The notes beneath the pieces were generated by a model that saw nothing but the letters and a program-made list of their open reading frames with translations, did no database searches and was not told where the DNA came from. From positions 779,001 to 843,000 of the forward strand of contig NC_079323.1 in the NCBI RefSeq assembly GCF_029931775.1: a DNA stretch of 64,000 nucleotides, written 5' to 3'. The position numbers and the translations under genes were made by a program. Of this stretch, positions 37,379 to 48,290 are shown one piece after another (within the stretch, counting starts at the first letter, position 1; the number at the start of each line of letters is the position of its first letter). The DNA comes from Euleptes europaea (taxonomy: Eukaryota; Chordata; Lepidosauria; Squamata; Sphaerodactylidae).

Positions 37379-37562
37379 AAAGAAAAAAAGGAGGAGATAT
37401 TTTTTGTTCAGAAACAGGTCTTTGGAGGAATTGAAAAGAATGTAGCTAAAAAAAGAGATGTCTATATTTCTCATTTAGGCTCTGATACTCACACTAGGAA
37501 TGTATGGTTGGCTGGACCATCAAACCCAGAAGGAAGGACTGGGCTGCCAAATAACCACACTA

Positions 37563-37581
37563 TTTTGTTTTCTTTCAATAG
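37563..37581 (+). promoter_or_regulatory. Splice acceptor upstream of OR at 37.6 kb
   Basis: A pyrimidine-rich run ending in AG (tttgttttctttcaatag) lies 36 bases before the chosen ATG. Olfactory receptor genes commonly have non-coding 5' exons joined just upstream of the single coding exon (known), which supports the downstream start. A possible first exon lies at 34.75-34.91 kb. Confidence 0.55.
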
Positions 37582-37616
37582 GGAGGTACAGAGACAAAAA
37601 TCCTTGCAAGGGTGTC

Positions 37617-38573
37617 ATGCCCTCCTCCAATCAATCTCTTGGTCCCCCAGCTTTCTTCCTGACAGGATTTCCTGGGCTGGAAAACTCCCATGTCTGGATT
37701 TCCATCCCCATCTGCTCCATGTACTTTGTGTCCATCGCTGGGAACTGCACCATCCTCTTCATGATCAAGACAGACCAAACCCTCCACGAGCCCATGTACT
37801 ATTTCCTCTCCATGCTGGCACTCTCAGACCTGGGCTTATCTTCTGCTACCTTGCCCACCATGCTGAGCGTCCTTTGGTTCAACCACCGCTGGATCCACTT
37901 TGACGCCTGCCTGACGCAGATGTACTTCATCCACACCTTCTCCATCATTGAGTCAGGCATTCTACTCTCCATGGCCTTTGACCGCTTAGTGGCCATCCGC
38001 AACCCACTGAGGTACACATCAGTCTTGACCAATGAAGCCATTGTCAAGATTGGGGTGGGGGTTTTCCTCCGGGCCGCCTTCCTTGTCTTCCCAACTGCCT
38101 TCCTCCTTAAGAGGCTGCAATATGGAAGAACAAATGTGCTCTCCTATTCATTCTGTTTGCACCAGGATATTCTGAATGTGGTGCGCTCAGACAGAAGAAC
38201 AAGTAGCATCTATGGCTTGATGGTGGTCCTCTCCTCCATGGCTGTTGACTCTGTATTGCTCATTGTGTCCTATATCATGATCCTCAAAACTGTGCTGAGC
38301 ATCGCCTCCAAGGTGGAGCGGCTGCGGGCCCTGAACACCTGCATCTCCCACATCTGTGCTGTCCTCACCTTTTATATACCCATGATTGGTCTCTCTATGA
38401 TCCACCGATATGGGAAAAATGCCCCACCAGTGGTTCACATCCTCATGGCCAACGTCTACCTTTTGGTGCCACCCCTGATGAACCCAGTTGTGTACAGCGT
38501 GAAAACAAAACAAATCAGAACACGGATCATTAGAAAGTTCTGGAAGGATAAAGGTTCAACGGAAGCCTCTTAG
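37617..38573 (+). CDS. Class I olfactory receptor, OR51-like, with altered key residues
   Basis: Open receptor of 318 residues. The ATG at 37617 is chosen because it gives NQS at 5-7 and PAFFLTGFPGLE, and because a splice acceptor (tttgttttctttcaatag, ending 37581) lies just upstream, making the earlier in-frame ATG at 37500 intronic. OR51 marks include GFPGLE, HEPMYYFLSMLALSDLGLS, SFCLHQD, the IHRYGK region and LMNPVVYSVKTKQIR. Several conserved residues differ: DRY is DRL (122-124), the following VAIC is VAIR (128), and ECL2 Cys170 and Cys190 are Gly and Arg, so the second ECL2 disulfide of the family cannot form. The Cys98-Cys180 pair is kept. There are no stops, so it may be a recently relaxed gene or one with changed function. 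Confidence 0.92.
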   Translation: MPSSNQSLGPPAFFLTGFPGLENSHVWISIPICSMYFVSIAGNCTILFMIKTDQTLHEPMYYFLSMLALSDLGLSSATLPTMLSVLWFNHRWIHFDACLTQMYFIHTFSIIESGILLSMAFDRLVAIRNPLRYTSVLTNEAIVKIGVGVFLRAAFLVFPTAFLLKRLQYGRTNVLSYSFCLHQDILNVVRSDRRTSSIYGLMVVLSSMAVDSVLLIVSYIMILKTVLSIASKVERLRALNTCISHICAVLTFYIPMIGLSMIHRYGKNAPPVVHILMANVYLLVPPLMNPVVYSVKTKQIRTRIIRKFWKDKGSTEAS

Positions 38574-38589
38574 GTCTACCATCTTGACC

Positions 38590-39160
38590 AAGAAAGGGGT
38601 GGCAACGTGTCTTTGTTTTTCTCAAGTCAGGGCTGTACCACTTCTGAAATCACACATGCAGGAACAAAGACTGCTGTAGTCTGGGTTGTAGATTCTGCAG
38701 CGAGATTCTGCATTTATGCTTAACCAGTGAATAACCAGACCTGGCAGTGAAGGGCTCTTATTAGACAAGCAGGCACGGGCCAAAATCCATTCTTCAAGAT
38801 TAGCCCCATTATCTGTGGTGACTCCATAGGCAGAGCACCATTTGGTGTACCTTGGGGGGCATTTCCAACTATTTTTCTCTCTTTTCTGTCTGTTGTTGAT
38901 CTTCTCTAGAAGGACAGCCTACCTAGAACACCAAGCTATCCAAACTTGTTGTTTCACGAAAAACTTACCTTTTGGTGTCAATGTGTTCAGCTTTGACTCA
39001 GTTTGTTTAAGAAGCTGTTCCATATTCTGACTGTATCTTTTAGAGACTGAAACGTGTTTGAACATTGAACTTAACCTGCTTACTGTGCCTGTTTGCATTT
39101 GAGTCTAACTCCCTGTCCTCTTAGATTAGTGATTTGTTTGCAATGTAAATGAAGTGGTAC
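38590..39160. other. 3' flank of the 37.6-kb receptor
   Basis: No repeat recognised. It may include the receptor's 3' UTR, but I see no clear AATAAA close to the stop. Confidence 0.45.
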
Positions 39161-39164
39161 ACAC

Positions 39165-39268
39165 GAACACATGAAGATGCCTTGTAGTGGATCAGACCAT
39201 CAGTCCATCAAGGTAAGTGTGGTCTAATTAGACTGGAAGCAGCTCTCTTGGGTCTTAGGCTGTCTTTC

Positions 39269-39340
<72 letters not shown>

Positions 39341-39975
39341 TTATTTAGTGAAGTATGCAAAATATTACAGAATATACCAAAGTATACAAAATATGCAAAA
39401 AAACATAGTAAGAAAGAAAGAAAGAAAGAAAGAAAGTGAAGAAAAAGTGAAATATAAAACAATACAAAAACCAGCTTCCAACTCTCCTCATACAGAACAG
39501 AATATTATATATGTTATTTCTTTTGTGAATAACACTTTAATTTTATCTGTTTCTACTTTATTTATTATTTAGCTATTTTCATCTTAGTCTACAATTTAGT
39601 AAGTTTAGGTTCTAAGACCTAGGGTCATTTTTCTATCCCTAAAATACTGATTTATATAAATTGACCATACCTTCCAGTCTGTATTAAAGTCGGAAACCCA
39701 GCTATCTTCTATATACTTACTTAACTTGGCTATCTTGGCCAACTCCATAACTTTCTGATGCCATTCATGCAATGAGGGTACTTCTTCTGTTCTCCATTTT
39801 TTCGCCCATATGATTCTTGCCGCTGTTGTTAAATATCTAAAGATATCTCCCAACTATCTTTCAAATCATCTACGACCCAACCAGTTTTTAGCTGAAGATG
39901 CTGGGGATGGAATTTGGAACCTTCTACATGCAAAGCAGATGCTCAACCACTGAGCCACAACCTCTCCCCATTTTT
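39165..39975 (-). mobile_element. tRNA-derived SINE split by an L1 insertion
   Basis: The tail part is 39165-39257 (acatgaagatgccttgtagt, tggaagcagctctcttgggt). The head part is about 39865-39975 (gaagatgctggggatggaat … caaccactgagccacaacct). About 600 bases of L1 and a CTTT run lie between. Confidence 0.7.
39258..39862 (-). mobile_element. L1-type LINE 3' end with (AAAG)n tail
   Basis: A long CTTT run (39258-39340) is the expanded tail on the minus strand. The minus frame at 39853-39605 reads an L1 ORF2-like C-terminus (ARIIWAKKWRTEEVPSLHEW, MELAKIAKLSKY). 5'-truncated. Confidence 0.7.
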
Positions 39976-40260
39976 TCCTGTTTTTAAAGTTTGTATCACC
40001 TAATTTTGTCTTACTCTATTTTCATTTAATTTATGTTCCAAAATTTTAGCTATAAAGAAAATATTCCATTTTTCATTAAATTCTAAAATTCATCGATTAT
40101 GTATAAGAGATGTCAGTTTTGCAATAATTGTGTACTCTGTTAGTTGATTAATCCATTCATCTAAATTTGGGTATATCTCTGTTTTCCATTTTCCCACATA
40201 GATCACTCTTGCCACCATCACCATATACTTAAATAGTTCATTATGTGTTTTTGAGACTCC
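39976..40260 (-). mobile_element. Further L1-like 3' sequence
   Basis: AT-rich; tctctgttttccattttccc acatagatcactcttgccac resembles the same ORF2 end as the preceding fragment (compare tctgttctccattttttcgc). A second, older copy. Confidence 0.5.
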
Positions 40261-40509
40261 CCCTTAGGCGACAGCATGGGCCCCTGTGCCGTTCTGGCGC
40301 TGGCGCAGCGGTTGCACTGCCACTGGCTCTCCACACCAGCCTAACTCCTCCTACGCTGGCGTCCACACCAGTTTAGACAGTGTAAGTGGCACTTATGCCA
40401 GCGCATGCCTTTCCCCACCTCTTAAGATGATTCGGCCCTCAACCTCAGGAATGGGCTGTTATTCTGCTTCTACATTGAAACCATATTCAGTATGGTGTAG
40501 CAGATAAGT

Positions 40510-40660
40510 GTAGAGCCAGCGTGGTGTAGTGGTTTAGAGCGGAGTTTGGAGCGGTGGACTCTGATCTGGCAAACTGGGTTTGATTCCCCACTCCTCCACA
40601 TGAAGCCAGCTGGGGGACCTTGGGCCAGTCACAGCTCTCTCAGCCATTGAATATGCAATT
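40510..40660 (+). mobile_element. Sauria-like SINE, 5' part
   Basis: agccagcgtggtgtagtggt then gtttgattccccactcctcc and gccagtcacagctctctcag: tRNA-like head and part of the body, forward. Confidence 0.75.
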
Positions 40661-41494
40661 ATAATATTCAAAGAAGGTATAACAGAATAGAAGTTATAGA
40701 GTAAGTACCATTATAATGTAAGTATCTGATGTGTATGTTTATATGTTTGTATTTCTGTAAATTTTGTAATATTTATTTGATTTTTTTTTAAAAAATGTTT
40801 TTTTTTAAAAGAGAATAGGCCAGGCATTCTTTTGGGTTCTGACAACTCATCAAGTTTCTCCTATCTTTTTGTTGGAACCCTGGAAAAGCAATCAATTCTT
40901 TGTCTCTGGCTTTCCTGCCAGCTTACCTCCTACTGCCTCAGGACTTATTTTGGGGTATAAATATTGGTCCTTTGGCCATTCATAGGGTGTGTGTGTGTGT
41001 CTTGGATCCATGCGTGCACCACCCTCATCTGTGTGAGGGTCCCTTTCCTTTTGCTCCTGGAAATGCTGGTCATTTTTCATCTTCAGTGCTGCTTTCCCTG
41101 GACGTCCCTTCAAGACTGGTAACTGTCACCCATCTCTGAAACTCTGTATAATTTCTTCTCTTTCTCTTAGTTAGCTCTTGTATGCTTTGTGTGCGTATGT
41201 TCCTTGCTTAAAATATATTTCTTGTTTTACTGCTTTTATTCTTTAATAAAACAATTTTTTAATTGTACAATCGCCTGCTCATTTGAAAATTTTCACCCAG
41301 GACAATCCTGCTATACACAGGTTATCAATCTCAGTTACCCTCCTCTCGCTCTGTCTCCCCTGCTAATTCCCCCAACTAAAGTGGAGACTGCCTACTTAGG
41401 GTAACACACTGACTTAGCTAGCATTATAGCTGCAGAAGCAAGTTAATGCAGCTACAAGAAGTCATTCCTACAACTTCATTTAGCCTGGATGATG
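40661..41494. other. No gene recognised
   Basis: AT-rich, with T and A runs at 40780-40810 and a (GT)n run at 40988-41000. Nothing nameable. Confidence 0.5.
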
Positions 41495-41790
41495 GCCCCT
41501 GCCTTGACTTGGCTGATCTGGCCATGTGAATCCATGCTATGGTTATCGCTGGGCTAGACTACTGCAATGTGCTCTCCATGAGTTTGCCCTTAAAGGCAAC
41601 TCAAAAACTCCAGTTGATGTAGACTGCTTCAGTTGGGTTACTGTCAGGCACTAGGTGGAATAGGGCATGTCAAACCCATTCTGCAAGCACTTCATTGGTC
41701 TCTATACCGGGCTCAATAAAAGGTGCAATTTATCACCTACAAAGCCCTTAATGGCCCTGAGCCCATATATAGGCAGATTGACCTTTAATG
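41495..41790 (+). mobile_element. L2-like LINE reverse-transcriptase remnant
   Basis: A forward frame reads VIAGLDYCNVLSMSLPLKAT, matching the LDYCNALY…LP motif of L2/CR1-clade reverse transcriptases, with later text consistent with TGTRR and YKALNGL regions. Heavily decayed. Confidence 0.6.
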
Positions 41791-42045
41791 TTTTAATAAT
41801 CAATTATATTACTTTCATCTGAAAGGATCTGCCCCTTTTCCAACTCCATCAGCAACATGAAATCACTCCATTTTCTTTCAAGAGTTGCCGTTGCTGGAAT
41901 GTTTGACCATTGTTCGAACTGACATTTTTATTTGTGAATTGCCAAAATGCAGAATAGAATTTCGAGGAGGGGGAATGAACAAATAAGTAAAGTTTCATTG
42001 GAACCTGGCCCAAGATTTGCTGGTGGAAATGGAGATGGTCAAAAC

Positions 42046-42996
42046 TCACTGGAAATGGGTGGTCCTTCTCCTACCAAATGCCCACAGGATCCCCTTGCGA
42101 ATTGGCTGGGTTTTCACACTGTACACAATGGGGTTGAGAACAGGGGGAATGAGGAGGTAAACATCAGCCATGAGGATATGGACAATGGAAGAACTGTGCC
42201 TTGCAAAACGATGCAGCATGGACACCCCAATCACAGGGATAAAGAAAATCAAGACAACACAGATATGGGAGACACAAGTGTTGAAAGCCTTGAACCGTTC
42301 TTCCTTGGAGGCGATGGCTGTGACAGCCCTGATGATCTTCATGTAGGACAAGAGAATGAGGAGAGAGTCAATGACCAGCGTGGAGAGGACGACGCACAAG
42401 CCATAGATGCTGTTGACTCTGGAATCGGAGCACGAGAGCTTCAGTACATCCTGGTGCAAGCAAAACGAGTGGGAAAGCTCTTTGCTTTTGCAGTACCTGT
42501 ATCTCCTGAGTAGCCATGGTGTCGGGAACACAATGGCCGAACTCCTGGCAGCAATGGCCAGGCCAATCTTGACCAACACTGAATTGGTCAGGATGCTGGT
42601 ATACTTCAGTGGGCTGCAGATGGCAACGTAGCGGTCAAAGGCCATGGCCAACAGTACTGAGGACTCCATGAAAGAGAACGTGTGGATGAAGAAGAGCTGC
42701 ACGGCACAGGCATTGAAGCCAATCTCCCTGATGTTGAACCAGAAGAGGCCCAGCACCGTTGGCAACGTGGAGAGGGACAAGCCCAAGTCTGTGATGGCCA
42801 ACATGGAAAGGAAGGCGTACATAGGCTCGTGAAGACTTCGGTTGGTCTTGATGACAAAGAGGATGGTGCTGTTCCCCAGCAGTGCAATGAGATAGATGGA
42901 ACAGAAAGGTATGGAGAGCCAGCGGTGATACGTCTCCAACCCAGGAAATCCCCTCAGCAGGAAGATTGGGCCACTGCTGTTGCTCAATGGAGACAT
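42046..42996 (-). CDS. Class I olfactory receptor, OR51-like
   Basis: Intact odorant receptor of 316 residues. The ATG at 42996 gives N-glycosylation site NSS at 6-8 and then IFLLRGFPGLE. An in-frame ATG 22 codons upstream (43062) adds residues not seen in the family. Motifs: LLGNS (39-43), EPMYAFLSMLAITDLGLS, Cys97, LAMAFDRYVAIC (DRY 121-123), YRYCKSKELSHSFCLHQDVL with KLSCSD so both ECL2 disulfides are possible, FNTCVSHICVV, SMLHRFARHS and VLNPIVYSVKTQPIRKG. It is transcribed away from the OR51-like gene at 37.6 kb on the opposite strand. Confidence 0.95.
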   Translation of the reverse strand: MSPLSNSSGPIFLLRGFPGLETYHRWLSIPFCSIYLIALLGNSTILFVIKTNRSLHEPMYAFLSMLAITDLGLSLSTLPTVLGLFWFNIREIGFNACAVQLFFIHTFSFMESSVLLAMAFDRYVAICSPLKYTSILTNSVLVKIGLAIAARSSAIVFPTPWLLRRYRYCKSKELSHSFCLHQDVLKLSCSDSRVNSIYGLCVVLSTLVIDSLLILLSYMKIIRAVTAIASKEERFKAFNTCVSHICVVLIFFIPVIGVSMLHRFARHSSSIVHILMADVYLLIPPVLNPIVYSVKTQPIRKGILWAFGRRRTTHFQ

Positions 42997-43184
42997 GATC
43001 TGGAATCCAGAAGGGATACCGTTGCAAGCTGGAGACACAGACTTCTGGACAGAAAAAAACAATGGGAACCTTCATTGTCATACAATAACCTAGCTGCAAA
43101 TGATTTATCTTTGAACACCTTGTGGACTGTGGCCCAAATCCATATGCCATAAGATATGGTCAGAGCACCAGGCGATATCTGTGA

Positions 43185-43425
43185 ATGAGAGCCAGTGGGG
43201 TATAATGGTTAAGAACCAAGTTGTTTTCCCCACTCCTACATATGAAGCCTGCTGGGTGAACTTGAGCTAGTCACAGCTCTCTTAGAACTCTCTCAGCTGC
43301 ACCTACCTCACAAGGTGTCTGTCGAGGGCAGAGGAAGGGAAGGCAATTGTAAGCCAGTTTGAGTCTCCTTAAAGGTAGAGAAAGTCAGGGTATAAAAACC
43401 AACTCTTCTTCTTTTTCTGCCCCAC
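43185..43425 (+). mobile_element. Sauria-like SINE, near full length
   Basis: gagccagtggggtataatgg, gtcacagctctcttagaact, agtttgagtctccttaaagg, ending ggtataaaaaccaactcttc. Confidence 0.8.
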
Positions 43426-43444
43426 AGGCCACCCCTGAAACTTA

Positions 43445-43657
43445 GGGGAACTTATTTATTTATTTCATTTATACCCCACTTTTCTCCCCAGTGGTGACCT
43501 AAAGTGTTGTATCCTCAAAACAATCCTCTGAGGTTGGTTGGGCTGCGAGTGTGCAAGGTCTCTCTCCATGCTCCCATGGCTGAGTGTGGATTCGAACCTA
43601 GGTCTCTTACATCCTTGTCTGACTCTCTAACCATTACATCGTACTGGCTTTCCGAGG
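43445..43657 (-). mobile_element. Sauria-like SINE, other subfamily
   Basis: Reverse-oriented: tttatttatttcatttatac cccacttttctccccag, tgtggattcgaacctaggtc (B box) and ctaaccattacatcgtactg (tRNA-like head). Confidence 0.7.
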
Positions 43658-43899
43658 CTGCCTCCCATGTAGCATTGACAATTGCTCTTGAGAATGAAAA
43701 CAGTGAAATCCTGGCGTGTGCACACAATCAGAAGTCTTTGCATGCCTAAGAAGTCACATTCTGCATCACAGCTGTTGTTCTCCAAAATATTACCCCAGGG
43801 GCATCTAGTGATCAGTGTGCCCATTTGCCTCCCTGCCTGGCCTATAATAATCAAAGGCAGGAATGCTAAACAGGAGGATGAATTTGTGGGGGGGGGGGT

Positions 43900-46370
43900 T
43901 GCAGGGAGAAGTCGAGGTTCCCAGGCATTTCTGAAAGAGGCAGGCTAGCAAAGTGTGTGCTTGATTGTTCTTGGTTTGAGCTACTCCTGCCCCCCAAATC
44001 CTGTACCCTCAAAGAACAGTCAGGAGGTACCTGGCAAATAACATGTAAATAGTGCATAACGTTAAGTTGAAAACCAGCAGAATAAAATCAGCAGGAGAAT
44101 ATCAATAAAAGTAAAAGTAAAAACAGAAAACAGAGCGCAGCTGTACCTGACCATAACAAAACTTACTTCGGAATAGGCAGGCACAGAATGTCACTGTAAT
44201 ATGTTGAGGGAGAGGGCAGAGAAACAGCAAGAGAGTCAAGCAAGTTGTGTTCTGGACTCACGCCAGATCAACAGCATGGGGACATCCAGCTAACCCCTCC
44301 AAAGCACCCCTTTTAACATTTAAGATTAACTGTTTGATCGTTTTACCAGCCCAGTCAAACACATTACCTATTACTGGCCCCTTGCATGCTCAGAATTGTG
44401 CCAAGTCATTGTAGAGATCCATGCATGGTTCATTGCAGACACACCCTTATTGTTAATGTGGTCTTAAAGAGAGGTAGTTGTTGCTGTGTCTATGCTGCTA
44501 AATTTGACATTTAGAGATTTTTGGATGACATAGCATCAGCACTGCACAATTTAAACTGGAAAAGATGCTAATAGATGAAAAGTTCATGGCATCTTGATGT
44601 ATAATATTTTATCGGAGCTGGATCAATGCAAGCAACAACGACAGAGGGATTTTAGTTAGGCGCTAAAAAGGAGAGAATGGAATATAATTTTTAAAGCTCT
44701 GGGTGAGGTTTTTAAGAGCACAGATAAAAATTATTCATATGTAAAGTCTTATCTGTAAGCCGATTTGAGCCAGAATTTGAACAGAATTATAAATCTAATA
44801 TGAAATATATTGGAAACATGTCAGAACAGGTGTTCCCATTTGTTGACCATTGCAAAGATGACATCTGCAGATGCTGCAGATAAAGTTGAACAGCCGGTGA
44901 AAAGACGTTAGGAAAAAACCAAGGGTAAATATTAACACACATTAGATATCAATAAAGACTAACACACATTAGACATGTGCATGATTCCATGCCAGGTACT
45001 TTATATTTCGTAGGAACTGTTTGTTAAGCATCTTTAGTTTGTTTTTTTGGAATGTAACAGTGGAATAAGCGAGATGAAAGCACCTCTTCTGAACTCTGTG
45101 GCTCTGGAATTATCCTAGAAAAGGGCCATTCAGAATGATGAGGAACTTGTGATCATCTCAGCTGTGCAGAACATGGGAGAATTAGGATTCACAAATGCCC
45201 CTTGTTAGTAAGCTGCAACAATAGCTGTGGAAACTGTCCAGAATGCCCTGCCCATAATAATTCGGAGTCAAAAGCCTCCGAACCAGCCCCAGGAATCTCT
45301 GATTTTGTTCACAAACTCAAACCCTTATTTAGGAAGTTTGTGTGTTTAACATTTATATACCAGATTTCAGAGGAACCCTCAAGGCAGCTTGTAATACTAT
45401 GCAGTAGCAATTTAAAATAAGGGACACAAAAAGCTTTCTTGACTTTTTTGGGTGGGCAAGAAGGGCAGGTAACCCTCAAAGTTACCTTTATGTGCTCCTT
45501 ATTTTTTGAGCCAAGAGCGCAGGCAGGTGTTTTGAGTCTTCTCCCATCCAGTCCTCCTGTTGATAAACCTGGCACTGCCCAGAGCAACTTCCGCTAGTTT
45601 TAGAGGCTGCCAGGCTGACCCACAGAGCTGCTCAGCCTGCAATGAAATAGGGGCCACACTGGCATGGCAGCTTCCAAAAGGGAGGGTTTTATTGCACCAG
45701 GAGAATCCCTTGCGTGAGGCATCGTTTAAGTAATGGAGGAATCCCACTGGACTGTACCTTCCTAGCTGCAAGAGAGCAGGATGCCAAGAAGAAACCTTGG
45801 AGAGCAGCAGACCTTGAAAGAGCAATTTGGATCTGGTCTTTGGGGTTTCCAGATGGAAAGTTTTATTGCATCTCTGTTCCAGCATTCCCGTGTGCAACTT
45901 TTGCACAAGCTACTCTGGTCCTTCCAGAAATAGCTCTCCTTTCACTTTTGTAAGCATTCAGTCTGAAGAAGAGTTCTGTGTCACTTAAAAAACTCACCCA
46001 CCAGGTAGTGAACTTGGGTTGGTCCTAACCCAGGCATTGTCTCACGGCCCTGCTTGAATCACATTGTGGTGGACGGGCCTGGCTTCCCGTTTTCTTCTGT
46101 CATCCTCATGAAGGAGATGGTTGGGTCCCTTCCTGTGAACTGTGCAAAATGTAGTGAAGAGCCATCACCAGGAGCTGTGGATGCCTTATGTTTCCAACCA
46201 GGGGACACAGGGTGGGGAAGGGAGGGGCACACAGTTGGCTCCACCTGCAGGCAACCTTTGCGTCAAGTCATTGCTCAATGTCTCTGTCCTTGTGTGGGGT
46301 TTTTTGCATGATGGAGGGATCTTGCCCTCCCATAGACCAGTGGTCTATAGGGGTTGTGTAAAGGTATGTA
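43900..46370. other. No gene recognised, one SINE tail
   Basis: Long non-coding stretch. A reversed SINE tail is visible at about 45335-45420 (atttatataccagatttcag, caaggcagcttgtaatac). The 135-residue frame at 45906-45499 shows no known motif. Confidence 0.5.
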
Positions 46371-46373
46371 TGC

Positions 46374-46745
46374 TTAGGGAACATAAGAACATAAGAAAGG
46401 CCCTGCTGGATCAGACCCAGGCCCATCAAGTCCAGCAGTCTGTTCCCACATTGGCCAACCAGGTGCCTCCAGGAAGCCCCCAAACAAGACAACTGCAGCA
46501 GCACCATCCTGCCTGTGTTCCACGGAACCTAATATAACACACCTGCTCCTCTGATCCTGGAGAGAATAGGGATGCATCATGACTAGCATCCATTTTTACT
46601 AGTAGCCACGGATAGCCCTCTCCTCCATGAACATGTCCACTCTCCTCTTAAAGCCTTCCAAGTTGGCAGCCATCACCACATCCTGGGGCAGGGAGTTCCA
46701 CAATTTAAGAGGAAAAGCAAAGATCCCTGGTGATTCTGCAAAAGG
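46374..46745 (-). mobile_element. CR1/L3-type LINE 3' end
   Basis: Reverse-oriented: gaacataagaacataagaaa, ggccctgctggatcagaccc, ctcctctgatcctggagaga, ccatcaccacatcctggggc. Same subfamily as the 35-kb copy. Confidence 0.8.
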
Positions 46746-46804
46746 TACACTGAGTCAGTAAAAACAACTGGGAAGCTATTGGGGCTGTAAGGGTAATTTC
46801 AGAA

Positions 46805-47040
46805 AAAGAATTGATTTTTATACCCCACTTTTCTCTACCTTTAAGGACTCAAAGAAGCTTACAATCGCCTTCCCTTTCTCTCCCCACAACAGACACCCTG
46901 TGAGGTAGGTGGGGCTGAGGGAGTTCAGAGAGAACTGTGACTGGCCCAAGGTCACCCAGCAGGCTTCATGTGGACGAGTGGGGAAACCAGTTCGGTTCGC
47001 CAGATTACAGTCCGCTGCTCATGTGGAGGAGTGGGGAATT
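46805..47040 (-). mobile_element. Sauria-like SINE
   Basis: Reverse-oriented: ataccccacttttctctacc, ctccccacaacagacaccct, aactgtgactggcccaaggt, with a partly duplicated head region near 46990-47035. Confidence 0.75.
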
Positions 47041-47410
47041 TCAGACTTTGGCATCTGTGTTGCCATCATAGGCAATCAGTCTCCTCCCCGCAGCCCCTTG
47101 GCCCTTCGCTGGATCCATCCCATTCTGTCTCCTGCCAGACATCTTTTCCTGCTGCAGGTCTCACAGTGGCTCTGTTGGCTGGCTGGTTTCTTTCTGACGT
47201 GTCCTCATATTTCCGGAGCAGGAGGGAGCATTTAATCAAAAAACAAGGTCTTCACTATGTAGACTTAAAAGAGAACAGATGGCCCGGGATTAGTAGGGAA
47301 AGAGGGACAAGATTGAGAACTATGAGAACAGGGGGGAGGGATTTAAGTAAGGTGGAGGGTGGATTTGCAACCCAACCCTAATCATGCTTGCTTGGAAATA
47401 AATCTGATAA

Positions 47411-48290
47411 GTATTGTCGAAGGCTTTCACCGTCAGAGTTCATTGGTTCTTGTAGGTTATCCGGGCTGTATAACCGTGGTCTTGGTATTTTCTTTCCTGA
47501 TGTTTCGCCAGCAGCTGTGGCCGGCATCTTCAGAGGAGTAACATGAAGGACAGTGTCTGTCAGTGTCAAGTGTGTAGGAAGAGTAATATATAGTCAGAAA
47601 GGGGTTGGGTTTGAGCTGAATCATTGTCCTGCAAAAAGTATCAAAGGTAATGTGCTAACCATTGTCCTGTAAGTATCAAGATAATGTGCTAATGAGGGTG
47701 TGGTATGTTAATATGGAACCATTGTATCCTGAAGTGATCCGTTAATGTGTGAAATCCAAAGCTAATCTGCATGGCTATTGTTGACTGTAGTCTTTGTTAG
47801 TCTGGAGGTTTTCAGGACAGGAAGCCAAGCCTTATTCATTCTTAAACTCTCTTTTTTTCTGTTAAAGTTGTGCTGATGTTTATGAATTTCAATGGCTTCT
47901 CTGTGCAATCTGAAAAAATAGTTGGTAGAATTGTCCAGTCTTTCAGTGTCTTGGAATAAGACCCTGTGTCCTGTTTGGGTCAGTCCATGTTCAGCCACTG
48001 CTGATTTCTCAGGTTGGCCAAGTCTGCAGTATCTTTCATGTTCTTTTATCCTTGTTTGTATGCTGCGTTTTGTTGTCCCGATGTAAACTTGTCCACAGCT
48101 GCAAGGTATACGATATACTCCTGCAGAGGTGAGGGGGTCTCTTTTGTCTTTTGCTTATTGTAGCATTTGTTGTATTTTCTTGGTGGGTTTAAACACTGTT
48201 TGTAAACATAACCTACAGTTGCTGGCGAAACGTCAGGAAAGAAAATACCAAGACCATGGTTACACAGCCCGGATAACCTACAAGAACCAA
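47411..48290 (-). mobile_element. Penelope-like element with GIY-YIG endonuclease part
   Basis: On the minus strand the frame reads GVYRIPCSCGQVYIG, then TKRSIQTRIKEH and QPEKSAVAEHGLTQTGH, the GIY-YIG endonuclease of Penelope-like retroelements. This is followed by the untranslated end seen at 901-1450. About 75-80 bases from the 3' terminal region (47451-47535) recur in opposite orientation at 48212-48290, so the copy has inverted terminal repeats, a form known for this group. The reverse-transcriptase part is missing. Degraded and not autonomous. Confidence 0.8.
47503..47533 (-). ncRNA. Hammerhead-ribozyme-like core in Penelope-like element
   Basis: On the minus strand CTGAAGA (47533-47527), a GCCGGC/GCTGGC stem II, then GAAA (47506-47503). 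This is the same core as at 1362-1392. Upstream TGTC could supply the cleavage-site trinucleotide, but I could not close stem I by eye. Confidence 0.5.

Noticed and set aside
39258-39340. Serine/phenylalanine-rich or lysine-rich repeat protein
   Set aside because: It is a CTTT microsatellite read in frame.
48212-48240. Third hammerhead-like core
   Set aside because: Only the second half (gctggcgaaacgtc) is present here; CTGAAGA and the first stem arm are missing.
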